DNA from: Xenophilus sp. AP218F
GTDB taxonomy: Bacteria; Pseudomonadota; Gammaproteobacteria; Burkholderiales; Chromobacteriaceae
DNA: 64,000 nt
Assembly: GCA_002213445.1 (NCBI GenBank)
Contig: NJIE01000018.1
Coordinates: 23,739-87,738 of the forward strand
Direction: 5' to 3'
The notes beneath the pieces are model-generated. The model had not been told where the DNA came from, did no database searches, and was given only the letters and a program-made list of their open reading frames with translations. The position numbers and the translations under genes were made by a program. Positions 7,218 to 17,300 of this stretch are shown here, piece after piece. Every line of letters starts with the position of its first letter. Position 1 is the stretch's first letter.

Positions 7218-10200
7218 ATGCCCAAACCCCTCTCCACCCTATCTCCCTCCGCCGGCACGCTGCAAAGCCGGCGCGCGCTGCCGGCGCAAGACCCCGCCAC
7301 CTTCAGCGTGGAAGAGCGCGGCGCGCTGGACTGGCTGGCCGTCTGGCAAGACCTGGCCGGCAAGCTGCGCTTTTACGCGCCCGACGGCCAGGAACAAGGC
7401 CGCTGGAGCGACCTGCTGCCGCCGCCGGCGGACTGGCCGGCGCTGGCCGCCTGGCTGGACGAGGGACAGCCGCTGCCCGAACGGCTCAAAGCGCGCGCCG
7501 CCCAACCGCAATTGGCGCTGCTGCTGGCCTTCCTGCGCCTGCAGCGCCATCCGCGCGCCGCCTTCGCCAATCTGACCGAACGCCACCGCCAGGATTATTA
7601 CCGCCGCCGCCTGGCGCTCGCGCCGCGCGCCGGCCAGCCCGACGAAGCCGATGTGCTGCTCACCCTCAACGACGGCGTCGAGGCCATGACGCTGCCCGCC
7701 GGCGCCGCCTTCGACGCCGGGCTGGACGCGCAAGGCAGGCAGCGCGTTTACCGCAGCCTGGACGATCTGCCTCTCAGCCAGGCCAAACTGGCCGCCGCGC
7801 TGACGCTGGCGCAAACGCGCGCCGGCGGCCAAACCCGGTTGCGCGCCGCCAGACTGCTGGACGCCGCCGCCGGCCTGGACTGGCCGGCCGAGGCGCAAGC
7901 GGTGATGGGCAGCATGGACGGCGCGCGCGCCGCGCCGCAGACGCTGGGCGTGCGGCTGGAGTCGCCGCTGCTGGCCATGCAAGCCGGCCAGCGCGCGCTG
8001 ATCCTGACCTTCTCCGGCCTGGACGCGATCAGCTGGCTGCAGGCGCTGGGACCGGACAAGGCCGACGACACAGCCCTGAGCGCGGCCTTCAACCAGGCCT
8101 GGCAAGCCCGCGCCGGCGGCGCGGAAGGCCCGCTCGCGCTGCCGCCGGCCCGTCTGCTGCGCAACCGGACGCCGTTCCGCCTGGGCGAGAGAGACAGCCC
8201 AAGCTCGGGCGAGCCCAGCCTGCAAATCGTCTGGACGCTGGATGAGGGCGCGCCGGCGCTGCAAGGCGCGGACGGCGGCGCGCCGTGGCTGGAAATGACG
8301 CTGCGCGCCGACGGCGACGCGCTGGCCGGCGATCTGGCCGTCTGGCAAGGCCTGAAATGGCAAAACGCGGCGCTCGCGGTCGAATGCCGCGGCCTCGCGC
8401 CGGCTTGCGCGCGCAACAGCGACGGCGTCGTCGACGTCAGCGCCGCCTTCGACGCCTTCCCCGGCCCGGTGCGCGACGGCAACCGCCTGTGGCTGGCGCA
8501 CCCGGAATGGTGGAACAAGCCGCTGGCCGAAATCCGGCTGGACCTGGCCTGGGAAGGCCGGCCCGGCAATCTGGAGCAATACTATCAGCTGTACCGCTCG
8601 GCGGTGGGCATGGCCGCGCCCACCCCGCGCGCGCGCCTCGTCGCCAGCCCCACCAGCGGCTATCTGCCGAACGCGGCGGAGCCGGCGCTGCTGAGCGCCG
8701 ACCGGGAAAGCGTGACCTTCTCCCTCAGCCGAAGCGGCGCGGCCCTGCCCGGCCAACCGGAAGAATGGCCCGCCGATCCTCAAGCCTGGCCCGGCTGGTT
8801 CGCGCTGGAATATCGCGGCGGCGGCTTCGGCCACGCCGAAGAAGCCGCCGCCGCCAACGTGCTGGCCGGCCGCTACACCGCCGCCCTGCTGCAGTGGAGC
8901 CGGCAGCCGCCGGTGCTGACTTCGGCAATCGGCAGCACCAACAGCGGCTGGAGCAGCCAGCTCGCCTCGCCCGGGGGCGGCACGCTGCCTTGGGAATCCG
9001 GAAGCGTCGGCGAGCAGCAGCTGACGCTGAATTACAACCGCGCCTTCCGCCCCGCCAGCCTGCAACTGTCCCTCGCGGACGATAACCGGTTGGGAAAAAA
9101 ACCCTGCCTGTACGGCAGCCGCGACGGCTCGACGTGGGAACGGCTTCTGGATTTGCCCAACCTTTCACCCAAACAGAATGTCACGCTGCCGCTCTCGGTA
9201 GACGGAAGTTACTCGCGCTACCGGTTGGCGGCCTTGCCCGGCGACATCCCGCAGTCCTCATCCATCAAGTTGCAAAGCCTGAGCATCCAGGAAGCGGCGG
9301 CGGGCGAGCCGCCCCAGCCAGACGTCCTGCCGCCGCCGTACACCCCGCGCCTGTCCGCCGTCCGGCTGGGCTACCGCGGCCAGGCGCGCGACGGCGACAA
9401 TTTGTCGGTATGGCAGCTGCACCCCATCGGCCGCCTGCCCGCGCCCTTGCAATCCAAAGCCAACGCCGGGGCGCGCTACACCCCGGTGGCCGATGAAATG
9501 GGCGCGGCCAGCGCGCTGTATCTGGGCTTCGCCCAGCTGACCAGCCCCTGCCAGCTCACCCTGCGCCCGGAGCTGATCGCCCGCGACAACGGCGATGCCG
9601 GCCTTCCCGATCCGCAATGGAAAGCGCTGACGCCGCAAGGCTGGATCAAATTGCAAGCCGACAAGCAAGGCCAGGGCGACGAAGTGGCCGCCGTGCTCAG
9701 CGACCAAAGCAACGGCCTGCGCAACAGCGGCATCGTGCGCCTGCAACTGCCGGCGCTATGGCGCGACGACGCGGGCCTGAGCTGGATCTGCGTCCAGCAG
9801 CCGCCGGCGGACGACGCGCAGGCCGCGCCGCCCGCTTACGCCGACCTCGCCCGCGTCGCCCCGCACGCGGTGCGCGTCCGCTATCAGGGCAGCGACGACG
9901 CCCACCTGGCCGCGCCCTTGCCGGCGCAAAGCATCGCCGCCTTGCTGCCGCCCCTGCCGCAAGTGGCTGAGGTCAGCCAGCCGGCCGCCTCGCAGGACGG
10001 CCACCCCGGCGAAGACGACGTCCGCTTCGCCATCCGCGCCGCGGAACGCCTCAGCCACAAGAACCGCGCCCTGCAAGCCCGCGACTACGAAAGACTGGCG
10101 TTGGACGCCTTCCCGCGGCTGGCGCTGGCGCGCGCCGAACGCGGCGAAGGCGGCGCGGTGCGGCTGGTGGTCGCGCCCTGGCCCGACCGCGACGGCCAGC

Positions 10201-10787
10201 TGCAACCGCAACCCAGCCGCCAGCTGCAGACCGCCATCGCCGCCAGGCTCTCGCCGCAGATGCCGATCAACGCCAGTCTGAGCGTCGCCGCCCCGCGCTA
10301 TCGCGTCTGCCGCATCGGCTGCAATCTGGTGCTCAAGCCCGCCTACGAACCCGGCGCCGCGCTGCGCGCCCTCAACGCCCGGCTGGTGGACTTTCTATCG
10401 CCGTGGCGGGGCAACGGCGAACAGGGGCAAAAGCAGTACCTGAGCGCCGTCAGCCGCTTCCTCTGCGCCCAAGCCGAAGTGGCCGCGGTGGTAGCCCTGC
10501 GCAGCGAATATCTGGACGACGCCGGCGACTGGATCACCAACTACCAGCCCTGGCTGGACTGCCAGGCCCAACCCGGCCTCGCCCGCGCCGATCTGCTGGT
10601 CCCCGCCGCGCAACACCTGTTCGTGCAATTGAGCGACAGCCGCCAGCTGTTCGAGGGCATAGGCGTGATGGAGCTGGAGTTCGACTTCATCGTCGCCCAG
10701 CCGCGCCCGCCCATTCTTACCGCTCCCATCGGCCAAGGCCGCGTGGGGATCGACCTCGCCGTCTCCTTCCTCCCTGGACAGCCATGA
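7218..10787 (+). CDS. eCIS baseplate J-like protein (Afp11-like)
   Basis: A 1189-residue wedge protein, the largest baseplate component. The C-terminal ~350 residues carry the gpJ-like core (IRAAERLSHKNRALQARDYERLALDAFPRLALARAER, VAPRYRVCRIGCNLVLKP, LSPWRG, LFEGIGVMELEFDF). The N-terminal region contains the VEERGALDWLAVWQDLAGKLRFY segment typical of Afp11 proteins. The middle carries beta-rich insertions (~560-760) and is slightly lower in GC around 9040-9200. It starts 24 bp after the PAAR gene, and its stop overlaps the next start by ATGA. Confidence 0.9.
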   Translation: MPKPLSTLSPSAGTLQSRRALPAQDPATFSVEERGALDWLAVWQDLAGKLRFYAPDGQEQGRWSDLLPPPADWPALAAWLDEGQPLPERLKARAAQPQLALLLAFLRLQRHPRAAFANLTERHRQDYYRRRLALAPRAGQPDEADVLLTLNDGVEAMTLPAGAAFDAGLDAQGRQRVYRSLDDLPLSQAKLAAALTLAQTRAGGQTRLRAARLLDAAAGLDWPAEAQAVMGSMDGARAAPQTLGVRLESPLLAMQAGQRALILTFSGLDAISWLQALGPDKADDTALSAAFNQAWQARAGGAEGPLALPPARLLRNRTPFRLGERDSPSSGEPSLQIVWTLDEGAPALQGADGGAPWLEMTLRADGDALAGDLAVWQGLKWQNAALAVECRGLAPACARNSDGVVDVSAAFDAFPGPVRDGNRLWLAHPEWWNKPLAEIRLDLAWEGRPGNLEQYYQLYRSAVGMAAPTPRARLVASPTSGYLPNAAEPALLSADRESVTFSLSRSGAALPGQPEEWPADPQAWPGWFALEYRGGGFGHAEEAAAANVLAGRYTAALLQWSRQPPVLTSAIGSTNSGWSSQLASPGGGTLPWESGSVGEQQLTLNYNRAFRPASLQLSLADDNRLGKKPCLYGSRDGSTWERLLDLPNLSPKQNVTLPLSVDGSYSRYRLAALPGDIPQSSSIKLQSLSIQEAAAGEPPQPDVLPPPYTPRLSAVRLGYRGQARDGDNLSVWQLHPIGRLPAPLQSKANAGARYTPVADEMGAASALYLGFAQLTSPCQLTLRPELIARDNGDAGLPDPQWKALTPQGWIKLQADKQGQGDEVAAVLSDQSNGLRNSGIVRLQLPALWRDDAGLSWICVQQPPADDAQAAPPAYADLARVAPHAVRVRYQGSDDAHLAAPLPAQSIAALLPPLPQVAEVSQPAASQDGHPGEDDVRFAIRAAERLSHKNRALQARDYERLALDAFPRLALARAERGEGGAVRLVVAPWPDRDGQLQPQPSRQLQTAIAARLSPQMPINASLSVAAPRYRVCRIGCNLVLKPAYEPGAALRALNARLVDFLSPWRGNGEQGQKQYLSAVSRFLCAQAEVAAVVALRSEYLDDAGDWITNYQPWLDCQAQPGLARADLLVPAAQHLFVQLSDSRQLFEGIGVMELEFDFIVAQPRPPILTAPIGQGRVGIDLAVSFLPGQP

Positions 10788-11956
10788 ACCCGCAAACCTT
10801 TCCCCAGAACCTGAACGAACTCGAACTGCGCTACGCCTACCTGCGCCAAGCCTTCCAGCGTGGCGCGGTGCCCGATGAAGACGCCTACGCGGCGCTGATC
10901 CAGCTCAGCCGCGACGCAGCCGCCGGCGTCCTCGCGCTGCGCGAGGCCTACGCCCACGCCGGCGCATCCGCCATTCAGACCGGCGACCCGCTATTTCTGG
11001 CGCTGGAAGCCCGCGACCAGAGCATGGAAACCGAGCTGGCCGCGCTGCGCCAAGGCCAGGCCCAGCTGCAAACCCAATGCGCGGAACTGGCGGCGGCCCT
11101 GACCCAGAACGCAGCGCAGCCCGTCGAGACCCAAACGCCAGCCGAAACGCCGGCAAGCGACGCCCCGGCTGCTGCCGACGACGCGCCCGCCGACGACGCG
11201 CCGACCACGCCGGCGACAACGGAAACGCCGACGACCGAGCCGGCCCCGGCCGCCCCACCGGCCGACGTACCAGCGCCAGCCGAAACGCCGGCAGTCGACA
11301 TCCCGGCTGCTGCCGACACCGCGCCCGCCGAAGACGCGCCGACTACGCCGGCGACAACGGAAACGCCGATGACCGAACCGGCCCCGGCCGCCCCGCCGGC
11401 CGACGTACCAGCGCCAGCCGAAACGCCGGTCGCAGAAACCCCTGCTGCCGACGCCGCCGCACCAGCCGGCGATGAACCGACCGCGCCGACGACAACGGCA
11501 ACCCCGGCGACCGAACCAGCCCCGGCCGCCCAGCCGGCCGACGTACCAGCGCCAGCCGAAACGCCGGCAGTCGACACCCCGGCTGCTGCCGACGCCGCGC
11601 CCGCCGAAGACGCGCCGACCACGCCGGCGACAACGGAAACGCCGATGACCGAACCAGCCCCGGCCGCCCAGCCGGCCGACGTACCAGCGTCAGCCGAAAC
11701 GCCGGCAGTCGACATCCCGCCAGTTGCCGACGCCGCGTCCGTCGACGATGCGCCGGCATCGACCGAACCCCCGACAACCGAACCAGCCCCGGCCGCCCAG
11801 CCGACCGATGCTCAAACGGCGGCCGAAACCCCGGCGGCGGAAACCGCCAGCCAGACGCCGCCGGAGGCCAGCGCCGCCGAAAACGCCGCGCCGGCTGACG
11901 GGAGCAAGGTGCCCTCCGCGCTGCGCCGCCTGTTCGATTCGCTGCGAGGCCAATGA
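10784..11956 (+). CDS. Pro/Ala/Thr-rich tandem-repeat protein between baseplate genes
   Basis: A 390-residue protein. Residues 1-~115 are helical and probably coiled (LNELELRYAYLRQAFQRGAVPDEDAYAALI, QSMETELAALRQGQAQLQ). Residues ~120-360 are a low-complexity Pro/Ala/Thr/Glu region built on a ~46-residue repeat (TTPATTETPMTEPAPAA, PADVPAPAETPAV, PAAADAAPAEDAP). A short C-terminal helix ends the protein (VPSALRRLFDSLRG). ATG 10784 is fixed by ATGA overlap with the Afp11-like stop, and its own stop overlaps the Afp12-like start. It is therefore translated as part of the baseplate operon. No counterpart exists in the core Afp list as I know it. It may be a flexible linker or tether; function unknown. 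Confidence 0.8.
   Translation: MNPQTFPQNLNELELRYAYLRQAFQRGAVPDEDAYAALIQLSRDAAAGVLALREAYAHAGASAIQTGDPLFLALEARDQSMETELAALRQGQAQLQTQCAELAAALTQNAAQPVETQTPAETPASDAPAAADDAPADDAPTTPATTETPTTEPAPAAPPADVPAPAETPAVDIPAAADTAPAEDAPTTPATTETPMTEPAPAAPPADVPAPAETPVAETPAADAAAPAGDEPTAPTTTATPATEPAPAAQPADVPAPAETPAVDTPAAADAAPAEDAPTTPATTETPMTEPAPAAQPADVPASAETPAVDIPPVADAASVDDAPASTEPPTTEPAPAAQPTDAQTAAETPAAETASQTPPEASAAENAAPADGSKVPSALRRLFDSLRGQ
11198..11755 (+). repeat. About four tandem 138-bp coding repeats
   Basis: DNA units of about 138 bp start near 11198, 11339, 11477 and 11615. Each includes GACAACGGAAACGCCGA-like and GACGTACCAGCGCCAGCCGA segments. Each unit encodes ~46 residues of the Pro/Ala/Thr-rich region. 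Such repeats are prone to copy-number change. Confidence 0.8.
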
Positions 11957-14385
11957 TGGCGCAAACCATAGACCCGCACCTGCAGCTGCCGCCGCACCAG
12001 GACTTCGCTGCCTTGCGCGACGAAGCCGTCGGCTTCCTGACCGCGCTGGACGGCCAGCCCTGGACCGACTTCAACCCTTCCGAGCCGGGTCTGACCCTGC
12101 TGGAAACCGCACTCACCGGCCTCGTCGACCTGGGCTATCGGCTGGACCACGACATCGCCGACCTGCTGGCGCCGGCGGCGGCGGACGAAGCCTGGCAAGC
12201 CTTGCCCGACGGGGCCGCGGCCCTGTCCTGCGAGCCCGTCAGCCAGCACGATCTCGCGCTCGCGCTGGCCGACCAGCCGGCGCTGAGCGCCGCCAGCCTC
12301 GCCGCCGCGCCGGAGCCGGGCGCGATCGACGTGTGGCTGACGCCGCGCCGCGCGCTGGACGATCGGGAAAAACTGGCGGCGCGCCAGGCAGCCTGGCGGC
12401 GCTTTCACCGCCAGCGGCCGCTCGGCCTGCGGCCCGGCCGGATCATGGTGCGCGACAAGGCCTCGCTCTACCTGTTCCCCGAGTTGGAGCTCAGCGCCGC
12501 GGCCCCGGCCGAAGAAACGCTGGCCGCCCTGATCCTCCTGTGGCGGCAGGCGCTGCAAGCACCGCCTGTGTACCAAAGCGCCGCCGCCTGCCTCGCGGCG
12601 GGGCAAAGCGGTGATACCGTGTACGACGGCCCCCTGCTGGAGCAGGGCGTGCGCCAGGACGGCCCCGCCGCGGACGGCCAGGCGCTGGCCAGCCGCCTGA
12701 TAGACCTCGCCCTCGGCTTGCCGGGCGTCGCCCGCGTGGACAGCCTGCAATTCTCCGCCGCGCCGGCCAAAGAGACGCTGTCCGACCGCAGCGACGGCGT
12801 CTGGAGCTGGACCGCGCCGGACAACAGCTATTTGCTGCTGGAGAGCGAAGAGCTGATCAATTGGTGGAGCGGCGCGGCCATGCTCAAAGGCCAGAATTTC
12901 GATCCGCTGCACCGCGACGGCCAGCGCCTGCGCGTCGACGCCGCCCGCCTGCGCGCCCTGCTGGCGGCCCAGGCCGCGGCCGACGCCGCCGCGCCGGCCC
13001 TGCCGCCGGCCTTCGGCCGCTATCGCCGCCTGTCCGATTTTCCGGCGTTCTCGCCCGCGCTGCCGGCCCAGTTCGGGCTGAGCGGCCCCAGTCCCGGCGC
13101 GAGCGCGCAGGAAAAAGCCGGCCTGTCGCAGCTGCAGGCCTATTTATTGCCGCTGGAGCAGTTGCAGGCCAACCAGGCCGCGCAGCTGGAAAACATCCGC
13201 CAGCTGCTGGAACTGCCGCGCGGCGACTGGCTGGCCACGCTGTCCGCGCTGCTGGCCAAGATGCAGGCCAGCGAAAGCCTCAGCCGCGCCGATATCGACG
13301 CCTTCTGGCGCGCGGCGGCGGCCTTGCCGCCCAGCACGCTGCGCCAGCCGGTGTCGCCGCTGCCGCTGGCCGAAGACCTGCTCGCGGCGGACGATCTGGC
13401 CGCCTACCGCGCGGCCGGGGCCGAAACCGCGCTGGAGACGCCGCTGTCGGAACGCTGGCTGGACCGCACCCTGCGCCGGCTGCGGCACCTGCTGGCGCGC
13501 TTTGGCGAAAGCCTGCCCGACGCCGCCCAGCTGCGTTATCGCGGCGTGTTCGGCCACTACGCCGCGCAGCTGCTGGCCAGCGGCTCGGCGCTGCCCATCC
13601 CGGCCGACGCGCTGCCGGCGCGGCTGGCCGCCCTGAAGCAGGCGCTGGACCTGGCCGGCTTTCTGCTGGACTTCCCGCGCCTGAGCGCGGCGCGCGGCAG
13701 CGGCGCGGACATCGCCGCCTCGCTGCACAGCCGCAGCGGCCTGGAATGGCGCCTGGCGCGCCGCCTCGGCATCCCGCTGGAGCACAGCCCGCTTTCGCTG
13801 GGCAACCGCGAAGGGCTGTATCTGGTGGAAGGCGCGCTGTTGCCGCGCCGCGACGGCAGCGCGCCGCCGGCCGAAGAGGCCGGCCGCCTGTACTGGATCT
13901 TGCCCAGCTACGGCTGCCGCTTCGGCAACGACGCCTTCCGCCGCCTGGTGGAGCAAGCCATCTGCGAAGAAACGCCGCTGCACCTGCAAGCGATGGTGTG
14001 CTGGCTGGACGGCGCGGCGCTCAACCAGTTCGAAAGGCTCTACCGCCACTGGCGCGCCAAGTGGCTGGAGCTGGGCGGCCCGGCCGCGCCCAGCGTGCCC
14101 GGCGAAGCCGACTGGCGCGCCGACGGCGCGCCGCAAAGCCGCCGCGCCCGGTTATGGGACTGCAGCCAGATGCTGGCCGACGCCCTGGCCGCCAGCGCCA
14201 TCATCCCGCCCTTCGATCCGGAACGCTGGCTCAGCCACATCGGCCGCGACGAAATCGGCGGCAGCTTCACCCTGGGCTACGCGGACGTTCCCGTTCTGCG
14301 TCCCGCCACCCCGGACGGAAAAATCGGCGACGCGAGCAGGCCTTACGTCATTGCCGTCTCCGCCCCCCTCCCCCTGAACGACTGA
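11953..14385 (+). CDS. eCIS second baseplate wedge protein (Afp12-like)
   Basis: An 810-residue protein in the Afp12 position, directly after the J-like wedge and before the fibre. The N-terminus has the conserved 'D F ... LR ... EAVGFLTALDGQPWTDFNPSEPGLTLLETA...LDLGYRLDHDIADLL' pattern (residues ~15-65), shared with baseplate J-related wedge partners. The C-terminal part (RLYWILPSYGCRFGNDAFRRLVEQAI, CWLDGAALNQFERLYRHWR, HIGRDEIGGSFTLGYADVPV) is also typical. ATG 11953 overlaps the previous stop. Family assignment is good; the detailed role in linking wedge and fibre is inferred from Afp/PVC. Confidence 0.85.
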   Translation: MMAQTIDPHLQLPPHQDFAALRDEAVGFLTALDGQPWTDFNPSEPGLTLLETALTGLVDLGYRLDHDIADLLAPAAADEAWQALPDGAAALSCEPVSQHDLALALADQPALSAASLAAAPEPGAIDVWLTPRRALDDREKLAARQAAWRRFHRQRPLGLRPGRIMVRDKASLYLFPELELSAAAPAEETLAALILLWRQALQAPPVYQSAAACLAAGQSGDTVYDGPLLEQGVRQDGPAADGQALASRLIDLALGLPGVARVDSLQFSAAPAKETLSDRSDGVWSWTAPDNSYLLLESEELINWWSGAAMLKGQNFDPLHRDGQRLRVDAARLRALLAAQAAADAAAPALPPAFGRYRRLSDFPAFSPALPAQFGLSGPSPGASAQEKAGLSQLQAYLLPLEQLQANQAAQLENIRQLLELPRGDWLATLSALLAKMQASESLSRADIDAFWRAAAALPPSTLRQPVSPLPLAEDLLAADDLAAYRAAGAETALETPLSERWLDRTLRRLRHLLARFGESLPDAAQLRYRGVFGHYAAQLLASGSALPIPADALPARLAALKQALDLAGFLLDFPRLSAARGSGADIAASLHSRSGLEWRLARRLGIPLEHSPLSLGNREGLYLVEGALLPRRDGSAPPAEEAGRLYWILPSYGCRFGNDAFRRLVEQAICEETPLHLQAMVCWLDGAALNQFERLYRHWRAKWLELGGPAAPSVPGEADWRADGAPQSRRARLWDCSQMLADALAASAIIPPFDPERWLSHIGRDEIGGSFTLGYADVPVLRPATPDGKIGDASRPYVIAVSAPLPLND

Positions 14386-14397
14386 CAAGGACGTTTC

Positions 14398-17300
14398 ATG
14401 ACCCCGCAAACCACCCGCGCCGACCTGGAAACCAAGTTCGGCAACAACCAGACCCCGACGGGAGAAGACTTCAAGAGCCTGCTCGCCAGCACGCTGATCC
14501 AGCGCGACGACGGCGTCAGGCTCAGCGACGACCAGTCCACGCTGACGCTCTCCAAACCCGCCCAGGCCACGCAAGGCCTGAGCGTAGGCCAGACGTTCAA
14601 GGCGCAAGGCGACGCCCGCTTCGACAGAGCCGTCAACGTCGGCGGCGCAGCCGTCTTCAACGACGCCCTGAGCGTGGGCAAGGCCGCCGCGTTCCAGGAC
14701 AAGGTCAACGTCGTCGGCCCTCTCAGCCTGAACGATCTCCACGCCAACGGCCCGGCCGCCTTCCAGAACGACATCGCCGTGCAAGGCGACGCGACGCTGG
14801 CCAAGGGGCTGGCCGTGCAAGGCGCGGCCACCTTCAAAGAAGGCTTCGCCGCCGCCAAGCCGGCCAGCTTCGCGCAAGGCTTTTCCGCCGACGGTCCTGC
14901 CGTCTTCAATCAGGCGCTGAGCGCCAACGGCCCGGCCGATTTCAAGCAGACGCTGACCGCCAACGGCCCGGCCGTCTTCAACCAGTCTCTGACCGCCCAT
15001 ATCGCGCCGGATCTGCAAAATGGCCTGAGCGTGGCCGGCCTGGCCAATTTCGACGCAGCCGTAGGCAAGGTCACCGTGCTGGCCGGCAATGGTCTGGAAG
15101 TCCGAGGCGACAGCGCGCTCTCCACGCTGTCGGTAAGCGGCGACGCCAAGATCCACGCCAATCTCGAAGTGCAAGACCGCATCCGCGCCGAATCCCTGCA
15201 TCTGGACGGCAACGCCGAACTGGACGGCGGCGCCCGGCTGAGCGGCCTGCTGGCGGTTGCCGGCCCGGCCAATTTGCAGGGCGGCGCGGCGGTGAAGAAC
15301 GGCTTAGTGGCCGATACCCTCGCCGTCAACGGCGCGCTGCAGGCCGCGGCCGACGCGCGCGTCGACGGCAATCTGGCGCTGGGCAGTCAGCTGGCGGTGG
15401 CCGGTCCGTCTCAATTGCGCGGCGGCCTGGCCGTCACCCAGGGCATCGTCGGCGACACGCTGCACATCAATCAAAGCATGCAGGTGGCCGACGGGGCCCA
15501 GATCGGCGGCGACGCCACCCTGGGCGGCTTCCTGTCGGTGGCCGGCCCGGCTGCGCTCAACGGCGGCTTGACGGTGGAAAACGGCATCGCCGGCGACAGC
15601 CTCAACGTAGCCGGCGCGCTGCGCGCCGGCGGCCCCGGCCGCATCGACGGCGGCCTGACGCTGGGCGACTTCCTGACCACGGCGGGCCAAACCGAGCTCC
15701 AGGGCGGCCTGAAGGTGGCAAACGGCATCGTCGGCGACAGCCTGCACCTCTCCGGCGGCATGCAAGTGGCCGATACCGTCCAGATCGGCGGCGACGCCAC
15801 CTTGGGCGGCTTCCTGTCGGTGGCCGGCCCGGCCGCGCTCAACGGCGGCCTGAAGGTGGAAAACGGCATCGCCGGCGACAGCCTGCACGTGTCGCAGGGC
15901 ATGCAAGTGGCCGATACCGCCCAGATCGGCGGCGACGTCACCATCGGCGGCTTCCTCGACGCCGCCGGCCCGGCCCGGCTCAACGGCGGCCTGAAGGTGG
16001 AAAACGGCATCGCCGGCGACAGCCTGACGCTTGGCGGCCCCGCTCGCCTCGACGGCGGCGCGGCGGTGCAAGGCGGCCTCGCCAGCGACAGCCTGCACGT
16101 CTCGCAGGGCATGCAAGTGGCCGATACCGTCCAGATCGGCGGCGACGCCACCCTGGGCGGCTTCCTGTCGGTGGCCGGCCCGGCCGCGCTAAACGGCGGC
16201 CTGAAGGTGGAAAACGGCATCGCCGGCGACAGCCTGCACGTCTCGCAAGGCATGCAAGTGGCCGATACCGCCCAGATCGGCGGCGACGTCACCATCGGCG
16301 GCTTTCTCGACGCCGCCGGCCCGGCCCGACTCAACGACAGCCTGACCGTGGCCGCCCACGCCGAAGTCGGCGGCGACGCCCGGGTAGCCGGCCAGGCCAG
16401 CCTGAGCGGCGGCGTGGTGATCAGCCCCAGTCAACAGGAGACGATTCCCTTGGAAATCCGCAACCCCCATCAAAACACCACGCCGTTGATGGTCAGCCCC
16501 AGCGGCGCGATCGGCGTCAACACCGCCCAGCCGGCGGCCCAACTGCATGTCGTCGCCCAGGACAAGCGCGCGCCGCTGCGCATCGCCCTGCCCGGCGCGG
16601 ACGGCAAGGAAATGGCCGCGCTCAGCGTCAACGCCGCCGGCCAGCTGGCCATCGGCCGCGATTCGGCCTGCGCGGCGCTGGACGTGGCCGGCGACGGCCT
16701 CCTGGACGGCACCCTGCGCGTGCTGCGCGATCTGGACGTGGACGGCAAGGCCGTGCTGCATCAGGCGCAGGTGGAAACCGCGCTGAACGTGGACGGCGCG
16801 GCCACCGTCAAAGGCGCGCTCACCGCCGACGGCGCGGCGCTGTTCGGCAACGGCCAGACCACCCACGGCCAGGCGGTGTTCCACAACGACGTGGACGCCA
16901 AGGCCAGCCTGTCCATCGCCGGCGCGCTGTCGGCGCAAGGCGACGCCGACCTGAAAAAAACCCTGCGCGTGCGCGGCGCGCTCGCCGCCGACGACGCCGC
17001 GCAGCTGAACGGCGCGCTGACCGTGGCCGGCGCGGCGCTGTTCCAGAACGCGCTGGAAGTGAAGAAGGCCATCAAGGTCGCCGACCATAGCGAACTCTCC
17101 GGCGGCGTCACCGTGCTGGGCCAAGCCAACCTCAAGGGCGGCATGACGCTGGCGCACGGCGACATGGTGCACACCATCTCCGCCGACCCCTATCTGGGCG
17201 AGGAAGACGCCAACCACCGCACCCTGGCCACCCAACTGGCGGTGAAATCCTACGTCGATACCTACGCCTCGCCGTTCGGCCGCGGCGGCCGCACCTGGAG

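Noticed and set aside
11198..11755. CRISPR-like array
   Set aside because: Repeats are 138 bp, contiguous and in frame within a protein-coding gene; no spacers.
12861..17090. 1409-residue + strand frame
   Set aside because: Arg/Pro-rich out-of-frame reading of the Afp12-like gene and fibre 1; no family motifs.
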